NCBI GenBank assembly: GCA_010015805.1
Contig: ML978125.1
Span: forward strand, 186,001 to 250,000
DNA length: 64,000 nt
Direction: 5' to 3'
DNA from: Rhizodiscina lignyota
Lineage: Eukaryota; Ascomycota; Dothideomycetes; Aulographales; Rhizodiscinaceae
The notes under the pieces were generated by a model. The model did no database searches. It had not been told where the DNA came from and worked only from the letters and a program-made list of their open reading frames with translations. This document shows positions 21,601-33,422 of the stretch, in pieces; position 1 is the first letter of the stretch; each line of letters starts with the position of its first letter. A program made the position numbers and the translations under genes.

Positions 21601-23195
21601 AGCATCCGGCCTCCTCAGGCTCAAGTCCACGTCATTTGGTTGAACCCACGGATTTGTCTCATCTGATTTCTCATTTCAAGACTGCCCATGTCGATGCAAA
21701 TGGTCCATCTAATAACCACCAGCGCGTCAATTGGGCAACAAACATGGTCGCACTTCCTCCAGATGAGTTCATTTCGGGCCTGGTGTCAACTCCTGGCATC
21801 ACTGATGAGAGACTTGCCATCCTCTCTGATGCGTTTCCAAATCTCCTTCCTCGGAGATTTCCCCGCCAAAAGGATTCAGATTTTCGACCAAAGCAGAAGA
21901 ATAGACACCGCTTCACGCGTAAGTTCTCCGGTCGCCGACAAGCCTCCGAGGACCCAATGGACATGGATCCTGACCCAAGGCATTCCACTTGGGATGACGC
22001 TCAGAACAAGCCAAACGGAGATGATCATGGTTACCACGGCTTTTCTCGATTCTCAAGGAGCCCACAAGGAGGGCATGATCGACGACGAACACCAAAGCTG
22101 TACGATGAGAAGCGAGGAGGAGAGGAATATGATCCAAGTCGGCCAGCCTTGCCGTTCGAACCAGCTGGCAGTGATCGAAAACGCGACCGCGACGTCCGTC
22201 GCAAGCGGAGTGGAGCAGACGCGGATTTGGCCACATTGATCATGTCAGCCAGTGCTGAAGCACACCGTGCGGCCGAGGAGGAGAATGCCAGGCGTGGTAT
22301 TGTTCCGGAAGCGATCCCTCGTACGGAGCCATTTGGACAGCCACTGTATACCGCGAGTCCTGCAGCACAGCATAGTCGACTCATTCCACAAGGCGGACAT
22401 GAGGATCATTCGTATCAGATGCGTTACACCCGATCAGCCAGCTACGAGACGGACAGGCGGCCCGTACCATGTGAGACATTGATTCGTGAAGGAAGGTACT
22501 ACTCCAAAACTGATGGTTTGTTAGATGCAGATAACTCCTACATGGAACGTGCCAATGATCCAAGCCCAGGCCAGGTTCCACGTGAGGAATTTTATCCGGA
22601 GAGAACCGCATCCCGTCATCGGACCACTCGAGACTACCACGAGGGGACGTATCGCACCGATGAGCCAATTGTCCGATCTCGCAGCAGCCGCTATGCCAGA
22701 TATGATGAGCAAGAGCGCCTTCTCCGAGATAGGTCGCGCTCACCCAGCAGATTTGAGGAACCAGTGTATGTGGAACGTAGCTATCGCCAGCCTCGTGAAC
22801 ATCCACCACCACCTCCAGCGACGCGCACCTCTCCTCTGCAGCGACCACCACCTCCTCCAGCGACGCGCACCTCTCCTTTGCAGCGACAGTATTCCGACGA
22901 AAGAGAGCCCATCTACGTTGACGAGTATGGCCGACCAGTTCAGGTTCGCCTCATCCGAGTGCGTGACGAGCCCACTTCGAGGTACATTGGACGTCCCGGC
23001 GAGGAATTGGTCGAATACATCGATCGACGACCAGCACCAGCATACGATGACCGAGCAGCATATCGATACTACGAAGACGACAGAGCACCCGCAACACACC
23101 CGACACACCCCACGACTGACCCACGATACGACCCACGATCTCTACCGATGCATTCTCAACCGGCACCGGCACGGGATGCAAGATACGTTGATTAG
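18700..23195 (+). CDS. Very large F-box protein
   Basis: Two exons, 18700-19347 and 19395-23195, with a 47-bp intron (GTAAAA donor, TTCTCAG acceptor, phase 0). The product is 1482 aa. An F-box at about residues 78-115 (RLPAEIWQHILSYLSPPQL) predicts Skp1 binding in an SCF ubiquitin ligase. It is followed by two CxxC-type pairs (CELC near 189 and CCGECLYKTC near 207) that could bind zinc. The middle is Gln/Pro-rich, then a conserved-looking helical domain (YIRRKAIVERCVSDIDPPLP to about LEVQDRLAMVTG). The C-terminus is Arg/Asp/Tyr-rich and disordered, with RSRSPSR and a duplicated RPPPPPATRTSPLQ. The long second exon has no stop over 1266 codons. The substrate is unknown. Confidence 0.87.
22803..22886 (+). 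repeat. Two tandem copies of a 42-bp coding repeat
   Basis: Units 22803-22844 and 22845-22886 differ at only a few bases and encode two copies of a 14-residue Pro-rich block (core PPPPPATRTSPLQ) in the F-box protein. A multiple of three, so the frame is kept; likely length-variable among strains. Confidence 0.85.
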
Positions 23196-23865
23196 GCGCG
23201 GCATTTTGTCTTTTCTTTCTTTTCTGGTGGAGGGCTCGACTAATTGATTTTCCTCTTCTTGACGATTACGATTCATTCTCTTCTCAATGCTCATGTCTTC
23301 TTGCAAGCGGAACTGCTTACAAGAACAATAATTTCTTCACTCCTGTCTTTCTTTGTCTTCGGTCGACACAGCATGCCACGATACCAGTTGGGTATCGTGT
23401 CATGCAATGTGACTTGACGCGTCGATAGTCGAGCGACGGGCGGGGTGTGTGTTGTGGTTTTCCATGGCAAGTATTTACTCGAGTGTGTGGCATACGCCAC
23501 ACGACTCGATCAATCGCTTGTTTTTCACAAAGCTTTTCCTTCGACAAAGGATTTTGTTGTGTTGTTGCGATTGGCAGGCACTTTTTTCAACAACTCCACT
23601 TTGAAAACTTAAAACTCGTAAAGATCCTGTACTTTAGTCTTTGTCTTCTCTACTTGCATAGCGGAAACGGTCGAATGGGAACGTCTCATAGACTTTCACT
23701 TCACTGATATTTAAACCCCCAATCAAGCAGACGATGTCACTTAGTGACGATGCTGTGAGGTTTCGAGTATCCGAGACTGGCGTAAAAATTGATGAAGCTT
23801 GAAAAGAACCGGAGTCCGTGGATTTATATCGCACATCTATCGTCTAATACACATGTAGGCCATGC
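23196..23865. other. Intergenic between convergent genes
   Basis: 3' flanks of the F-box and zinc-cluster genes. T-rich after 23196 (TTTTGTCTTTTCTTTCTTTTCTGG), consistent with a 3' UTR. An imperfect inverted pair, TGGCATGCCACGATACC / GGTATCGTGTCATGCAA, near 23370-23410 could form a hairpin. No gene is seen. Confidence 0.45.
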
Positions 23866-25722
23866 TCAACTTGATTCACCGTCATACGCCTCCACTGCAC
23901 AACCTTCAGATCCGCTATCTGGAGCCTCGAGGATTTTCCGGACACATTGGATCAGCCCGGCTACGGCCGGCTTCTCCCTGTTCTTCTCTAACTCGTGCAC
24001 TCTATCATTCACAGCTCTAGCCAGCTGATCTCTAGTCAAGTAGTACGTAAAGTACCCTTGAAGGTGGCGAACCCTCTCTTCGAATGCGCAAGGCTCATCA
24101 AACTCCAAAGCATACTCCTCCAAAACGCTATTTAAAAAGGAAAGTACAACATAGACGCTTGCGCAATATTCGGGGCGCATCTGACCCGATCGTAAATTGG
24201 GTATCGCATTTTTAAGCTCGTTGAAGGAAACTGTTGCCAGCGCCGCTAAGAGAATGGGGGTATGTTTTCGAGTCTGGCCAAGATCCCAAGGACGAAAAAG
24301 CAGTAATAAATGCCAGTCAAAATTATTTCCCGGCAGTCATAAATAGCTGAAGCAAGTACTAATTTGGGATATTGAAGGCGGCGGCGGCAATGACCTTTGG
24401 AAGCCAGGCATATGTCCACTACCCTTTCATGCAGCTCAAAGCCGAACAGCTGTAAAATCCTGTCGAAGTTGGGATCATGCTCAGTTTCGTTAATAAAAAT
24501 GTCCATATTGATCGCGTGCAGAATTTCTTTCAAGTTGTTGCATTCCCGATGCCCAGGACGAAATTCTTCTCCATCAAGTATGACTGAAAAGCTAACATCA
24601 GTGAACAGCATTTAAAAGGGAAGTGAAAACGGCCGGTACCATCATAGAGGACATTGAGTTCTTCGATATCCGCATCGAAGCAGGCCGTCCATTTGAATGT
24701 TTGCTGGGAGCGTGTGGCGACCGCTTTTCCAAGAACGTGTTGACACTCTTTGCAGGGAAAGCCACCCTCGCACTAAGTTGTCAATGGATTCTATGAACTC
24801 GTTGTCTTGACATACCTTTCTCTTCAGCTCTTTGCATCGAAAGCAGGGTCGCCTGTTCCTTTTCCGAGGTGCTTGTGTTTGTACGCCTAGCGCGAATGCG
24901 ATCTCATGATAGCATGTCTCCGGGATGCCAGCAGGAACTTTCCTCTTCCTCTTTGCATTTAGAATTGGTCCAAATTTGACTCCTTCGAGCCGTCCCTGAG
25001 CTTTTGGACTCTGCCCTCCAAGCAAGGTCGCATACCAGGGATCCGATGTTGTTCTGCGACAGGACGAAGAGGGTTCTGCCTGTGGATGGTGGGAGATCGA
25101 GAACTTTGTGTGAATGGGAGCATACCACAGCAGCCAGAATTCAATTGCTGGTCTTGTTCTGAGCCGGCTTCGGCAAGAGAGTCCGAGGATGTCCAGCTAG
25201 ACGGAGAGGCAGGGTTAATCCGGGCTTGTATTGCGAAGTTGGCAGTGATGTTGAGTCGGTGGAGACGCTATGAGAGTAATTTCGAGGTGCCTGGACACCG
25301 TTCATGTGTTGATTTGTTTCCTCAAAGCTTGTTGGTGGTGTTATGGAGTGGTCCTGCTGAGCCCAACCAACGTTATTGATGAACCAATTTGCAGGGAGCC
25401 ATTCTATGTTTGTTGGCCATGTCGTGTTTGCAAGCGGCATGATAGGCGCGATGAGATTTGGCTGATGATGAGGGTTGCCAGAATCGAGCATTGCAATTAA
25501 GTGTAGTTCTTCGGCCATCCCGAGGGAGGCATCGTCGAGTGGTATGTCGCTTTCATCCAAGCCATGGCCATTTAGTGGAAACCGGAAAGAATCGGCCAGA
25601 GAAGGAATATTCTGATTCGAAGTCGACTGTTCCTCAGAGGATGTTCCTGGCTGGCCGACGTCGTCCATGAGATCGTCTAAATTCACGAGATCGAGCCATT
25701 CTTCGCGATTGCTAGATGCCAT
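23866..25722 (-). CDS. Zinc-cluster transcription factor with mid-protein Cys cluster
   Basis: Six exons fit a continuous 505-aa frame: 25372-25722, 25126-25267, 24816-25075, 24640-24772, 24360-24583 and 23866-24273, with introns of 104, 50, 43, 56 and 86 bp. The cluster is completed by splicing exon 3 to 4: CFRCKELKRK joins CEGGFPCKEC (Cx2C-x6-C-x5-C-x2-C), with a distant last Cys in TFKWTACFDADIEEL. It lies at residues about 242-280, after a 115-residue acidic N-terminus and a basic KRKRKV stretch, whereas most fungal Zn2Cys6 proteins carry it near the N-terminus. The C-terminal half is helical (LLAALATVSF, YVVLSFLNSVLEEY, RDQLARAVNDRVHELEKN). It is probably a nuclear regulator of unknown targets. 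The first intron (GTTGGT donor) is the least certain. Confidence 0.68.
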
Positions 25723-26195
25723 GCTGGCTCAAGGACGATATTTTAGAGCATTTGAGTATTCAAAGTAGACATATGAGGATAATGATAAGAAGGACGGTTC
25801 CTTCTATAATGCAGAATTAAACAAGGCTAATATAGCTGAGTGCTCCAGCACAAGACATGACAGCCAGCCAACCACAGGCACTCATTCTCTTGCCGACTCC
25901 TGTTTGGGTTTAGCGTTGTCTGAGCGAACTACAGTTCCGCTGTGGCTTTGGAACTTTGGCCACTTTGTCTTCGTCAAGCCAAAAGGACTTGCTCAATGAG
26001 AACCTCATGTTCCTGCCGACTCTGTAAATGGCAACCGGCAATCTGGAGGACCAATGGTACTCCAACTCGAATACACTATAGTAGCGTGTTTCGTTCCACG
26101 CATATAACGATGCCCGCGTCTACTTGCTCAAGTCTCAACTGCTCTCCTGTCTCAGGCATATTATACAGTTCTTTTGATCCTTTGAAGAAATAGCA
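25723..26195. other. Divergent promoter region
   Basis: Upstream of the zinc-cluster gene (-) and the small membrane protein gene (+). AT-rich near 25740-25850. Short ORFs here have no motif. Confidence 0.4.
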
Positions 26196-26503
26196 ATGAC
26201 TTCTTCCTTTGGAACAGATACATTCACTCTAGAAGTCAACGTCACGAACATTCTAGGTTCGCAATTGCAAAACAGCCAAAGTGGTTGGACTCATTCGTCC
26301 ATTATCGCTTTATCAACCCTGCTACTGAGCATCATCCTCGTGCCCTTCGGATGGATGGCCAAGAGGGTGTGGATGCGTCATCGTAAGCTAGTGGGCCCAA
26401 TTGTCATCTATTGAAAATCTCTAATGAGAGCTCTGTAGAAATTCGATCCCAGTCGGAGGGAAGAGGCCACCAAAGCACGAGCTATGAGGAGTCTCGAGAG
26501 TAG
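26196..26503 (+). CDS. Small single-pass membrane protein
   Basis: Two exons, 26196-26382 and 26439-26503, with a 56-bp intron (GTAAGC donor, CTCTAAT branch, TGTAG acceptor). The product is 83 aa: a 30-residue polar N-terminus, one transmembrane helix (IIALSTLLLSIILVPFGWMA), then a basic stop-transfer segment (KRVWMRHRQ) and a short polar tail. The unspliced frame also gives a 72-aa product. It looks like the small membrane proteins common in filamentous fungi; no family is recognised. Predicted N-out/C-in from the positive-inside rule. Confidence 0.45.
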
Positions 26504-26916
26504 AAGGATCTACGCCCTCGCGATTTTCTACTAGATGACGACCGAAATTCGGCGACTGGTGTGGATTATCGACGCTCGATAACGGAACTCTGCGTTTTCG
26601 ATAGCTGGACTTCTTCAATGTCGCTAGGTTCGGGACAGTAGCAATTCATGGATCTGACGGGGTTGGATGGTGGTAGGTGGCCCAGGGCTGGGCAAGATAC
26701 AGTTCATCTCATGCATGTCGTGGGAACTAGCTTTGGGGAGGATGCTAGTCGCTTGAGGAGAGATGCGTCGATAGTGTATTTTCGAAATTGCCAACAAAAT
26801 GCGTCTATGTCTGATGTCTCTCCGACAATCAACTGAGGTCCAGTGAGACCCACAGTACAAAATATTCATATAGCCAAACCGGAATGTCCAACGCCGCTCC
26901 CTGTCATTGCCTCCGT
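26504..26916. other. Intergenic, convergent 3' flanks
   Basis: No gene recognised between the small membrane protein and the FSH hydrolase. Overlapping short ORFs have no motif. Confidence 0.4.
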
Positions 26917-27801
26917 CTATATCACTCCTGTCTTCCTAGCAACGTCAAAAGTTGCTTCAACAACCTTGTCTACATCGACAGCCTTTATCGGGACCCTATG
27001 GTTCCCATCCCACTCAACAAGCGTAACGCTCTTCGGATCACAATAATGATTCAACAACCTCCTATGCAAATGCAGACCCGGATCCAGCAGGCCATGCACA
27101 TGCACCGTTGGTATCCTCAACGTATGTCCCTGTGCATCCGCTTCTCCTTCATCTTCAGGCGCAGAGTCGAACCCCTCACTTATCTCCCCAGCATTTACAA
27201 GCCCATTTCTTCCTGCACTATACTCTGACAAGCTTACCAACGGCGCTCTTCCGGCCAACAGCACGCCAAACTTCCAAGTCGTCGGCTTGTCCATCAGCGC
27301 GCCTTCATCCCCTCTCTTCTTCGCCTCCTCCCTCACCTGCTGGTCGAACAGCAAGCAGGCGCTCAACTTTGCGCCCTGACTGAACCCCAGCAAGCCCACC
27401 CACTCGCCATCCGCGCCCAGCGCATCGTCATCGTCCATTGCCGTCCGTAGCTGAAACCATATCTCATCCACGGCTGATTCGGCGTCGATAGCCGCATGTG
27501 TGGGTAGCCAGCGCAGCCAGCGCCGGTAGGGTCCAAAGTTTGCATAGACAGGGACGATGCCTGGACCGGGATCGCAGTAGAAGGGACCGTCGGAGAAGAC
27601 GAGACGGAAGGTAGGTGAGAGTTTGGCGATTAAGGCGCGAGCTTGGAGACGCTGTGAAGCAGGTTAGCCATGGCACATGGATCCGTGAAGGATAGGCTTT
27701 AGTAAACGTACAAAGACTTCGCCAGTGACGCCGCCGCCATGTAAACAGAGTATGCGCGGGCTATGGAGCGTAGGATCGTCTTTCTTGCCGTTTGTGGTCA
27801 T
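26917..27801 (-). CDS. FSH-family serine hydrolase
   Basis: Two exons, 27712-27801 and 26917-27651, with a 60-bp intron (GTACGT, CACAG, phase 0). The product is 274 aa. It is an alpha/beta hydrolase of the FSH1/LovG group: the opening strand ILCLHGGGVTGEVF gives the oxyanion-side HGGG, GLLGFSQGAKLSACL is the nucleophile elbow (Ser in GFSQG), VHVHGLLDPGL carries the acid region, and WDGNHRVP the catalytic His. The family includes yeast Fsh1-3 and polyketide-releasing thioesterases such as LovG. No polyketide synthase is nearby, so a general cytosolic esterase is more likely. The HGGG motif lies in the small first exon, which supports the splice. Confidence 0.88.
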
Positions 27802-28488
27802 CTTGAAGACAGAGCGCGTGGAATCATTCCTTCACCGTGAGGTTTGCAGACAATGAGAGCAGAAAATGCGAATCAATGTTAGAGAGAGTATTCTAAATAC
27901 TACGGAGACCTTCAAGCACAGCAGCAACTTATGACAGCAGAATCAGGACAATATATACCAGCGCTGAAAGTGGATCTATTTCCACCCTCACGTAAGTCCC
28001 TGAGGGCCTAAGGAGCCGTAGGGCTGAGCCCAAAGTACGCGGGGACCCGATTCGCACGTGCAATGCATTTCGCCTTTCGCACAAAGGCACGAAGGAACGA
28101 TCATGGTCCGCTGACGACAAGATCCATCAGGTTCGGTTCACTCTTATTTTAATTGCATTGACCTACTTACCGCGCTGTGGAGTACAAGAAGGCCAACAAC
28201 GGGTCGTAGTGGAACTCACCAACATCAGTCGATACTGGAGCTGGCATTCATGGAGGCACGGACGGCCCGGACCATTGCCATCAGATTTAGCATCAACGGA
28301 ATATTTGCTATCGCTTAACATGCTACTCCGTAGGATCTTGTTTAACGAAGTCAAAGTCTGCTGTGCCAGCTCGCACTCCAACCAATCCAAGAGCTTCGCG
28401 GTATTGGTTACACGACAGAGCCGCGGAGCATTGTCATAGCCTCCTGCTCTAAACAGGGTGTTTCGTCACTTTGGACTTATTTCGCCAT
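27802..28488. other. Intergenic
   Basis: Upstream of the FSH gene and downstream of NOP12. No gene is supported. A 28158-28439 plus ORF lacks a motif and is likely chance. Confidence 0.4.
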
Positions 28489-30260
28489 CTACTTTGCACC
28501 TGCAGCTTTCCAAGCTGCGCCTCTTCGGCTACTCCTCGACTGTGGCTTTCCGCCTTTCCCCTTTTTCGTCTTTAGTCTCGGCTTTTGACCACTGCTTGCT
28601 CTTTGACCTTCGAAAACGAAGGCCTCTGGAGGTTTAATTGACGGCTTTGAATCCACAGGTCTTTTACGGGGCGCACTTCCCAGTTTCGCGGCGCCGGCCT
28701 TTCCAAGCAACCTTCCGGCTCGGCCTTGGAGGGACTGCTGCTCTGATGTGATCTTAGGCCGATACACACCACTCTGAGGAGCCCGAGAGTAATTAGATTG
28801 CCTAGAACTATTCTTCTGATTCCGCTTCATGCCTTTGGCGCGAACTACGCGCAGCTTTCGAGGTAGCATTGGCGGAAACTTCTTGTCATTGAACAGCAGT
28901 GCTGCTTCCACAGCATTTTCATCCTACGACGCACTCGTCAGCCAAATGACCTTACGACCATCCTTATTGATGTACTCACAGTGAATTGCACATAGGCAAA
29001 GCCTTTCCCGACGCGAGTCTTCGCGTCTCTGACGACTCTGACGCTCTCAACTATCCCAGCCTTGCCGAATTCCCTCCACAGTCCTTCCTCAACGTCACTT
29101 GGTTCCTTGTGCTTCTTTTTCTTCTTCTGGCCATCTTCGTCTTCGGCCTTCTGCATGAGGCTCTCGTCATCAACAAATCCTAAATTGCCTACGAAGACAC
29201 ATCGGCGATGATCGACTTTTGCAGGGTGTGCCACTTCGTCAACTCGAAGATAGCGATCTAGTATCACCGTTCCATTGAGATGCTTCGCTGCCTCTCTAGC
29301 ACCTTCTTTGGTCGAGTATACAGCATACGCATTGGTGCTCTTTGTCGTGGCATCCATGAGCTCCTGCTTCGCGAATGCAGCTCGTTTTGGAATTGCGCTC
29401 GCAAACGCAGTAGACCGGAATCGAAGAGATTCTAGCTTGTGGGGCGGTGTATGGGTCTCTAAGGACGAAAGATGGGAAGACAGGTGCGCCAGAAGTTTCT
29501 TGCGCGCCGACTTCGAGGTTATTGCAGTACTCGACACATTGCCGAGGAATACGGTGCGAGCAGCCTTTTCAAGATCGGAAGCTTCACCCGTGAGAGTCTC
29601 ATGCTGAGGTGGAGAAGATGCTTCTGCGAGGTCGTCAGAGTCCTCGGCTTCCTCCATCCCCGCATCGGAATCCACAGCCTCTGGCTCGGGATCTGTCTTC
29701 TGCCTCTTTAAATCGCGCTCAGCCTTGCGCTTCGCTGCATCTCTCGCCTCTTGCTTCGCAAGCCGCTGTAGATACTGCTCCTCCAAATCATCGTCCAGAT
29801 GCTTCCGCTTGCGATTCTTGGTCGAGCCGGTGGCTTTCTCCTCGCCATTCACCTCAATGCCGAAAGCGCTCTTCTTAGTGCTGCTGACAAGCTCCAGTTC
29901 TGCACCTCCACTGACATCGCTTTCCTCCACATCCGAGGCTTGCTCATTCTCATCCTCGTCCGGCTCTTCGTTCGAGTCTTCTTCCGAAGCAAGGTCTTCG
30001 ACTTCTTCGACAGGGCGTGCAGTGTCTTTTCCAAGGCGCTTGGAGCTTAAGACTTCATTTGAAACACTTCTCTGAGGTTTCTCGACAGGGCCAAGCTGCA
30101 ATGGCAGTCAGAATCTCTAGTCACGATTGCTTCGAGGACGACTTACACTAGCGGAGAACAGAGAATCGAGGGTAGGGTCCACGGCGGTTCCTTGCGCTAG
30201 AAAGGAGAGCCCAGAAGCAGACTCTTTAGCTTTCGAAACTTTTACACCCTTCTTCCCCAT
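28489..30260 (-). CDS. NOP12: Nucleolar RNA-binding protein Nop12
   Basis: Three exons, 30147-30260, 28980-30095 and 28489-28923, with introns of 51 bp (GTAAGT) and 56 bp (GTGAGT), both phase 0. The product is 554 aa. The start MGKKGVKVSK is preferred to an in-frame ATG 25 codons upstream. After an acidic region and a coiled coil (EEQYLQRLAKQEARDAAKRK), RRM1 begins at RTVFLGNVSS and RRM2 at RRCVFVGNLGF, with RNP1 KGFAYVQFT completed across the second intron by DENAVEAALLF. The basic C-terminus (KTKKGKGGK, SRRGAAWKAAG) fits nucleolar proteins. Yeast Nop12 acts in 60S ribosome assembly, helping 5.8S rRNA folding. Confidence 0.92.
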
Positions 30261-31135
30261 TGCGGCGTCGAGGGGATTGTTTCTTGCAAAAGTTCGCTTT
30301 TCAGGCGTCTCCAACTTTTTTATGGAGAAGCGCAATCGGCGCTTCGGGGAAAAGTTGATCCACCACGTGCGGCATTCAATCGGCTTGCTGGGGCTGGGTG
30401 GGCAAGTGACGGGGTGTGGGCAAGCTTCCCTTCTTCACAACGCTCACCACTCGCTGCGCCAGAAAACCGCGTCTTCCACCTCGAACACCTTCAAATTGTC
30501 CATCAGACGCTCCCGCGCTCATCGCCTTTTCACCAGTACCCTCACATTACACCACTCACGAGCCCACCGCCGCTCTGCACCGTACTCTGCCGTCGCCGAC
30601 CACACTCCACGCTCCCACACAAAGCCGGCTGCTGATCGAACACAATCATACGCTTCGAGAGACAAATCCTGTCATCTGACAGGTTTGTTCTCGCAAATTC
30701 CAGCTTTGTGGGTAGAAAGCGCTGGTGATGCCAATACCGGCGCGGAGGAGCAGGTCCATCACGGCCGATCTTGCGCAGCACACATCCACAAGCAGTGAGT
30801 GTTCTACTTTACCATCGAAGGCTTCCGATCAGTCTCCATATGCATTATACCGTTATTGCCTGCGCTAGAATCGAGTTTTGAGACCTTCGCACCCTCGGGT
30901 TGTTGCCGCGACTCATTGTACCGGTCGCGCTTAGCCACAAGTTTTCGACGAACCTTAGCACCCATCTACACCATACAATATACGCATTGTATGAGATCGG
31001 CTAACACAATGTTTTTCCAACTCAGATCTTACACCTCCAGAACCCTCCCTTTCACGAACCTCAACCTTTTCACCCAGCCACCCCACCCTAGCGACCGACA
31101 CCGACCCTCTAGACAACAGCACGAGCAACACAACA
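30261..31135. promoter_or_regulatory. NOP12/Dep1 divergent promoter region
   Basis: 875 bp between divergent start codons. The half near Dep1 is rich in CACC, CCTCC and CAACA tracts and reads as a long leader, with several upstream ATGs. A plus ORF, 30127-30798, is only the antisense of NOP12 exon 1 extended. No factor site can be named. Confidence 0.4.
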
Positions 31136-33422
31136 ATGACAACCACTATGACAACACAGAGATCTTCGAAGGAGATTGATGAGCCAGGCGGCCCTACCAC
31201 CTTTCACATCGATTCCGCCCACGACGCTATGGACAGCAGGTCCAGCAGTCTGAGCGACCTCGAGGATGCGCAAGAAGAACAGGCCATGACATCACCCGAC
31301 TTTCTGGCTACAAATGTCCAGGCAGAACCAGAGAATGATTCCGAAGCGGAGACTGAACGCTTGGATCAATCAACGCCGAAGCCGAGGCGCGCCACACTGA
31401 GCGACGGAAAGTACACAGGCGAGAAAACTCCTAGCGCGCTGTCCAGACAGATTGACGCGGATAGTGAGATGGACGAAGACGGTTCGCCATCTATGCGCGT
31501 CCGCCAGGAAGACTTTGAGGACGCCTTAGAAGATGACGAGGATGCCGCACCTGGTCTTGGCGAACCCTCACCACCGCGAAAGCGGAAGCGTTCAAGCTCT
31601 GAGGGCAGTCCATTGAGCGATGCGATGGACATTGATGAGCCTGCCAGGAAGCGAGCTCACCAGGCGGAAGAAGAAGATGAGGACGAAGAAGTGGTGGAGG
31701 AAGACGAAGAGAACGAAGCCATAGTGGACGAAGACATGGAGGCTCCTGAAGAAATCTCACCAGATGACGAGGAGCCAGAGCTTCCAAATGGCGATGTCAT
31801 TCCGGAGCCAATCGAAGGCATACAGATGCAGAACATTCGGCCGATGAAACCGACAAAAGGCAAAAAGGGTAAGAGGAAGGGAAGGAAGATAAAGGGAGTC
31901 GACGTTGAAGCAGACCATGGGGATGAAGTAGCTGGTGCACTGGAGGGTGATGCCGAGGACGTTGCTGAGCAAGATGTCGACGGAGATGGTGAAGACGAAG
32001 ATCCAGCTGCCGTTGACGAAGAGCGTATGAGCCTCACCAGGTCAAAATTTGAGGAAGATCAACTAACGATCTCAGTCACGAAGAAGAAGAATGCAATGGC
32101 ATCCATTGCTGACCTTGAGAAGCTGTTCATCGCTTTCCGACAAAAGTAAGTTGCCCCCATGCGACGCGCAGCTTCGCGACTTGTGCTGACTTTCCTTAGG
32201 CACGTTGAGAGCGAGCTCGCTGAAGTCACCAAACAGCAGCAACTCCTTAGGCAATCTATATGCATCCATCCCGACTACCTTGCACAGCTCAATGCTGTGA
32301 ACGCCCGCCGTGACGAGAAGGTCCAATACGAGGATACCCTCAAGAAGTTCAAGCTCCAGACAATAAGGACAACGTTGGTTGCCGAGAGGGAACAAATCGG
32401 ATCGCAGTACGTTCAGGAGGTCAGGGAGGTACGAGACCGCATGTTGGAGAAGGCGAACAAGCTTGTATACGAGATGCAGAGGGATCGCAGAAGATGGGGT
32501 GCGGATGATCGCAATCATCTCCGCATGTACAATCCCGATAGGCGACAACAAGTCAAGGACCAGACTCGGGTCAACCTCGAAGTCTCGATCCTGTCGGGTG
32601 TAGCGAAGTACGTCGGCTTCCCCGCAGCGCCTGACATCAGCGCAATCAGGAAAGACGACGCAGAAGACGATCTCCGAAAGATGGGCGTAAGTTCCGATCA
32701 GCAAGCATTTAAGTCTCTTGAAGTTTACTGAATCGTGGTAGATCAATCCTCGACCGGCCCAAGCCATCACCAACCGCCAATCTGCGAATGCCTTCGAACC
32801 GACCTCATCCACGAATCACACGAACCCTGAGCGGACAGCTGCAGCGGAAGAGTTCTATGAGCAAACGCCATGGGCAAACCCGCAGCATCCTTCCCACGCG
32901 CAACACGCACACGCAGCCTTCTACAATCCTCAGCGTCAGAGCTCGGGCACCTACGCGACTCCCGCCGGGCAAATACGCGTCGCAGACCGCGTCAACGGAT
33001 CTGCTTCGACAATTGACGCAATGTCCGGTCCGCCAAGCTCCGCGCTCGCACCAGGCTCTCACGCTGCATCTGAGCAGCACGCACAGCACATCGAAGAAAC
33101 ACCAGTCCCGGCATTCAGGCGTGTGGGCAGCGGTGCGTCGAGTGTACCGCCTCCTGGCTCCAAGCGCGACCTCAGCAACCTTGAGACGCTGCACACTTCC
33201 ACGCCGGGCCCAGTCAAGACCGTGCCTGGCCTCCCCACTGAGGCGTCTGCTGTCAACCAGGCCTTCCCAACGAGCGCATTGCATGTCGGTGATGCGAGGG
33301 AGGTCTATGAGACCCCGAGAATTACTGCTGACGTCGGTGATGATAGGTCTGTCGGCATCCTGGGTCAGGCGCCTCGTCCGTTTGCCGTGGGTGTTGGAGG
33401 TGGAAGCAGATTTGGAGGATGA
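31136..33422 (+). CDS. Sds3/Dep1-like Rpd3L histone deacetylase subunit
   Basis: Three exons, 31136-32145, 32200-32686 and 32742-33422, with introns of 54 and 55 bp (both GTAAGT). The product is 725 aa. A very acidic, Ser-rich N-terminal third with nuclear-type basic patches (PPRKRKRSS, KKGKRKGRKIKG) precedes the Sds3-like domain at about residues 320-500: IADLEKLFIAFRQKHVESEL, HPDYLAQLNAVNARRDEKV, then long coiled coils and VSILSGVAKYVGFPAAP. The C-terminal 220 residues are disordered and Pro/Ser/Ala-rich. The domain order matches fungal Dep1 better than Sds3. Both belong to the large Rpd3 deacetylase complex, which represses or tunes transcription. Confidence 0.85.

Noticed and set aside
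26917-27801. FSH hydrolase plus methyltransferase and ATP-grasp as a secondary-metabolite cluster
   Set aside because: They are more than 20 kb apart with housekeeping genes between, and there is no polyketide or peptide synthase in the window.
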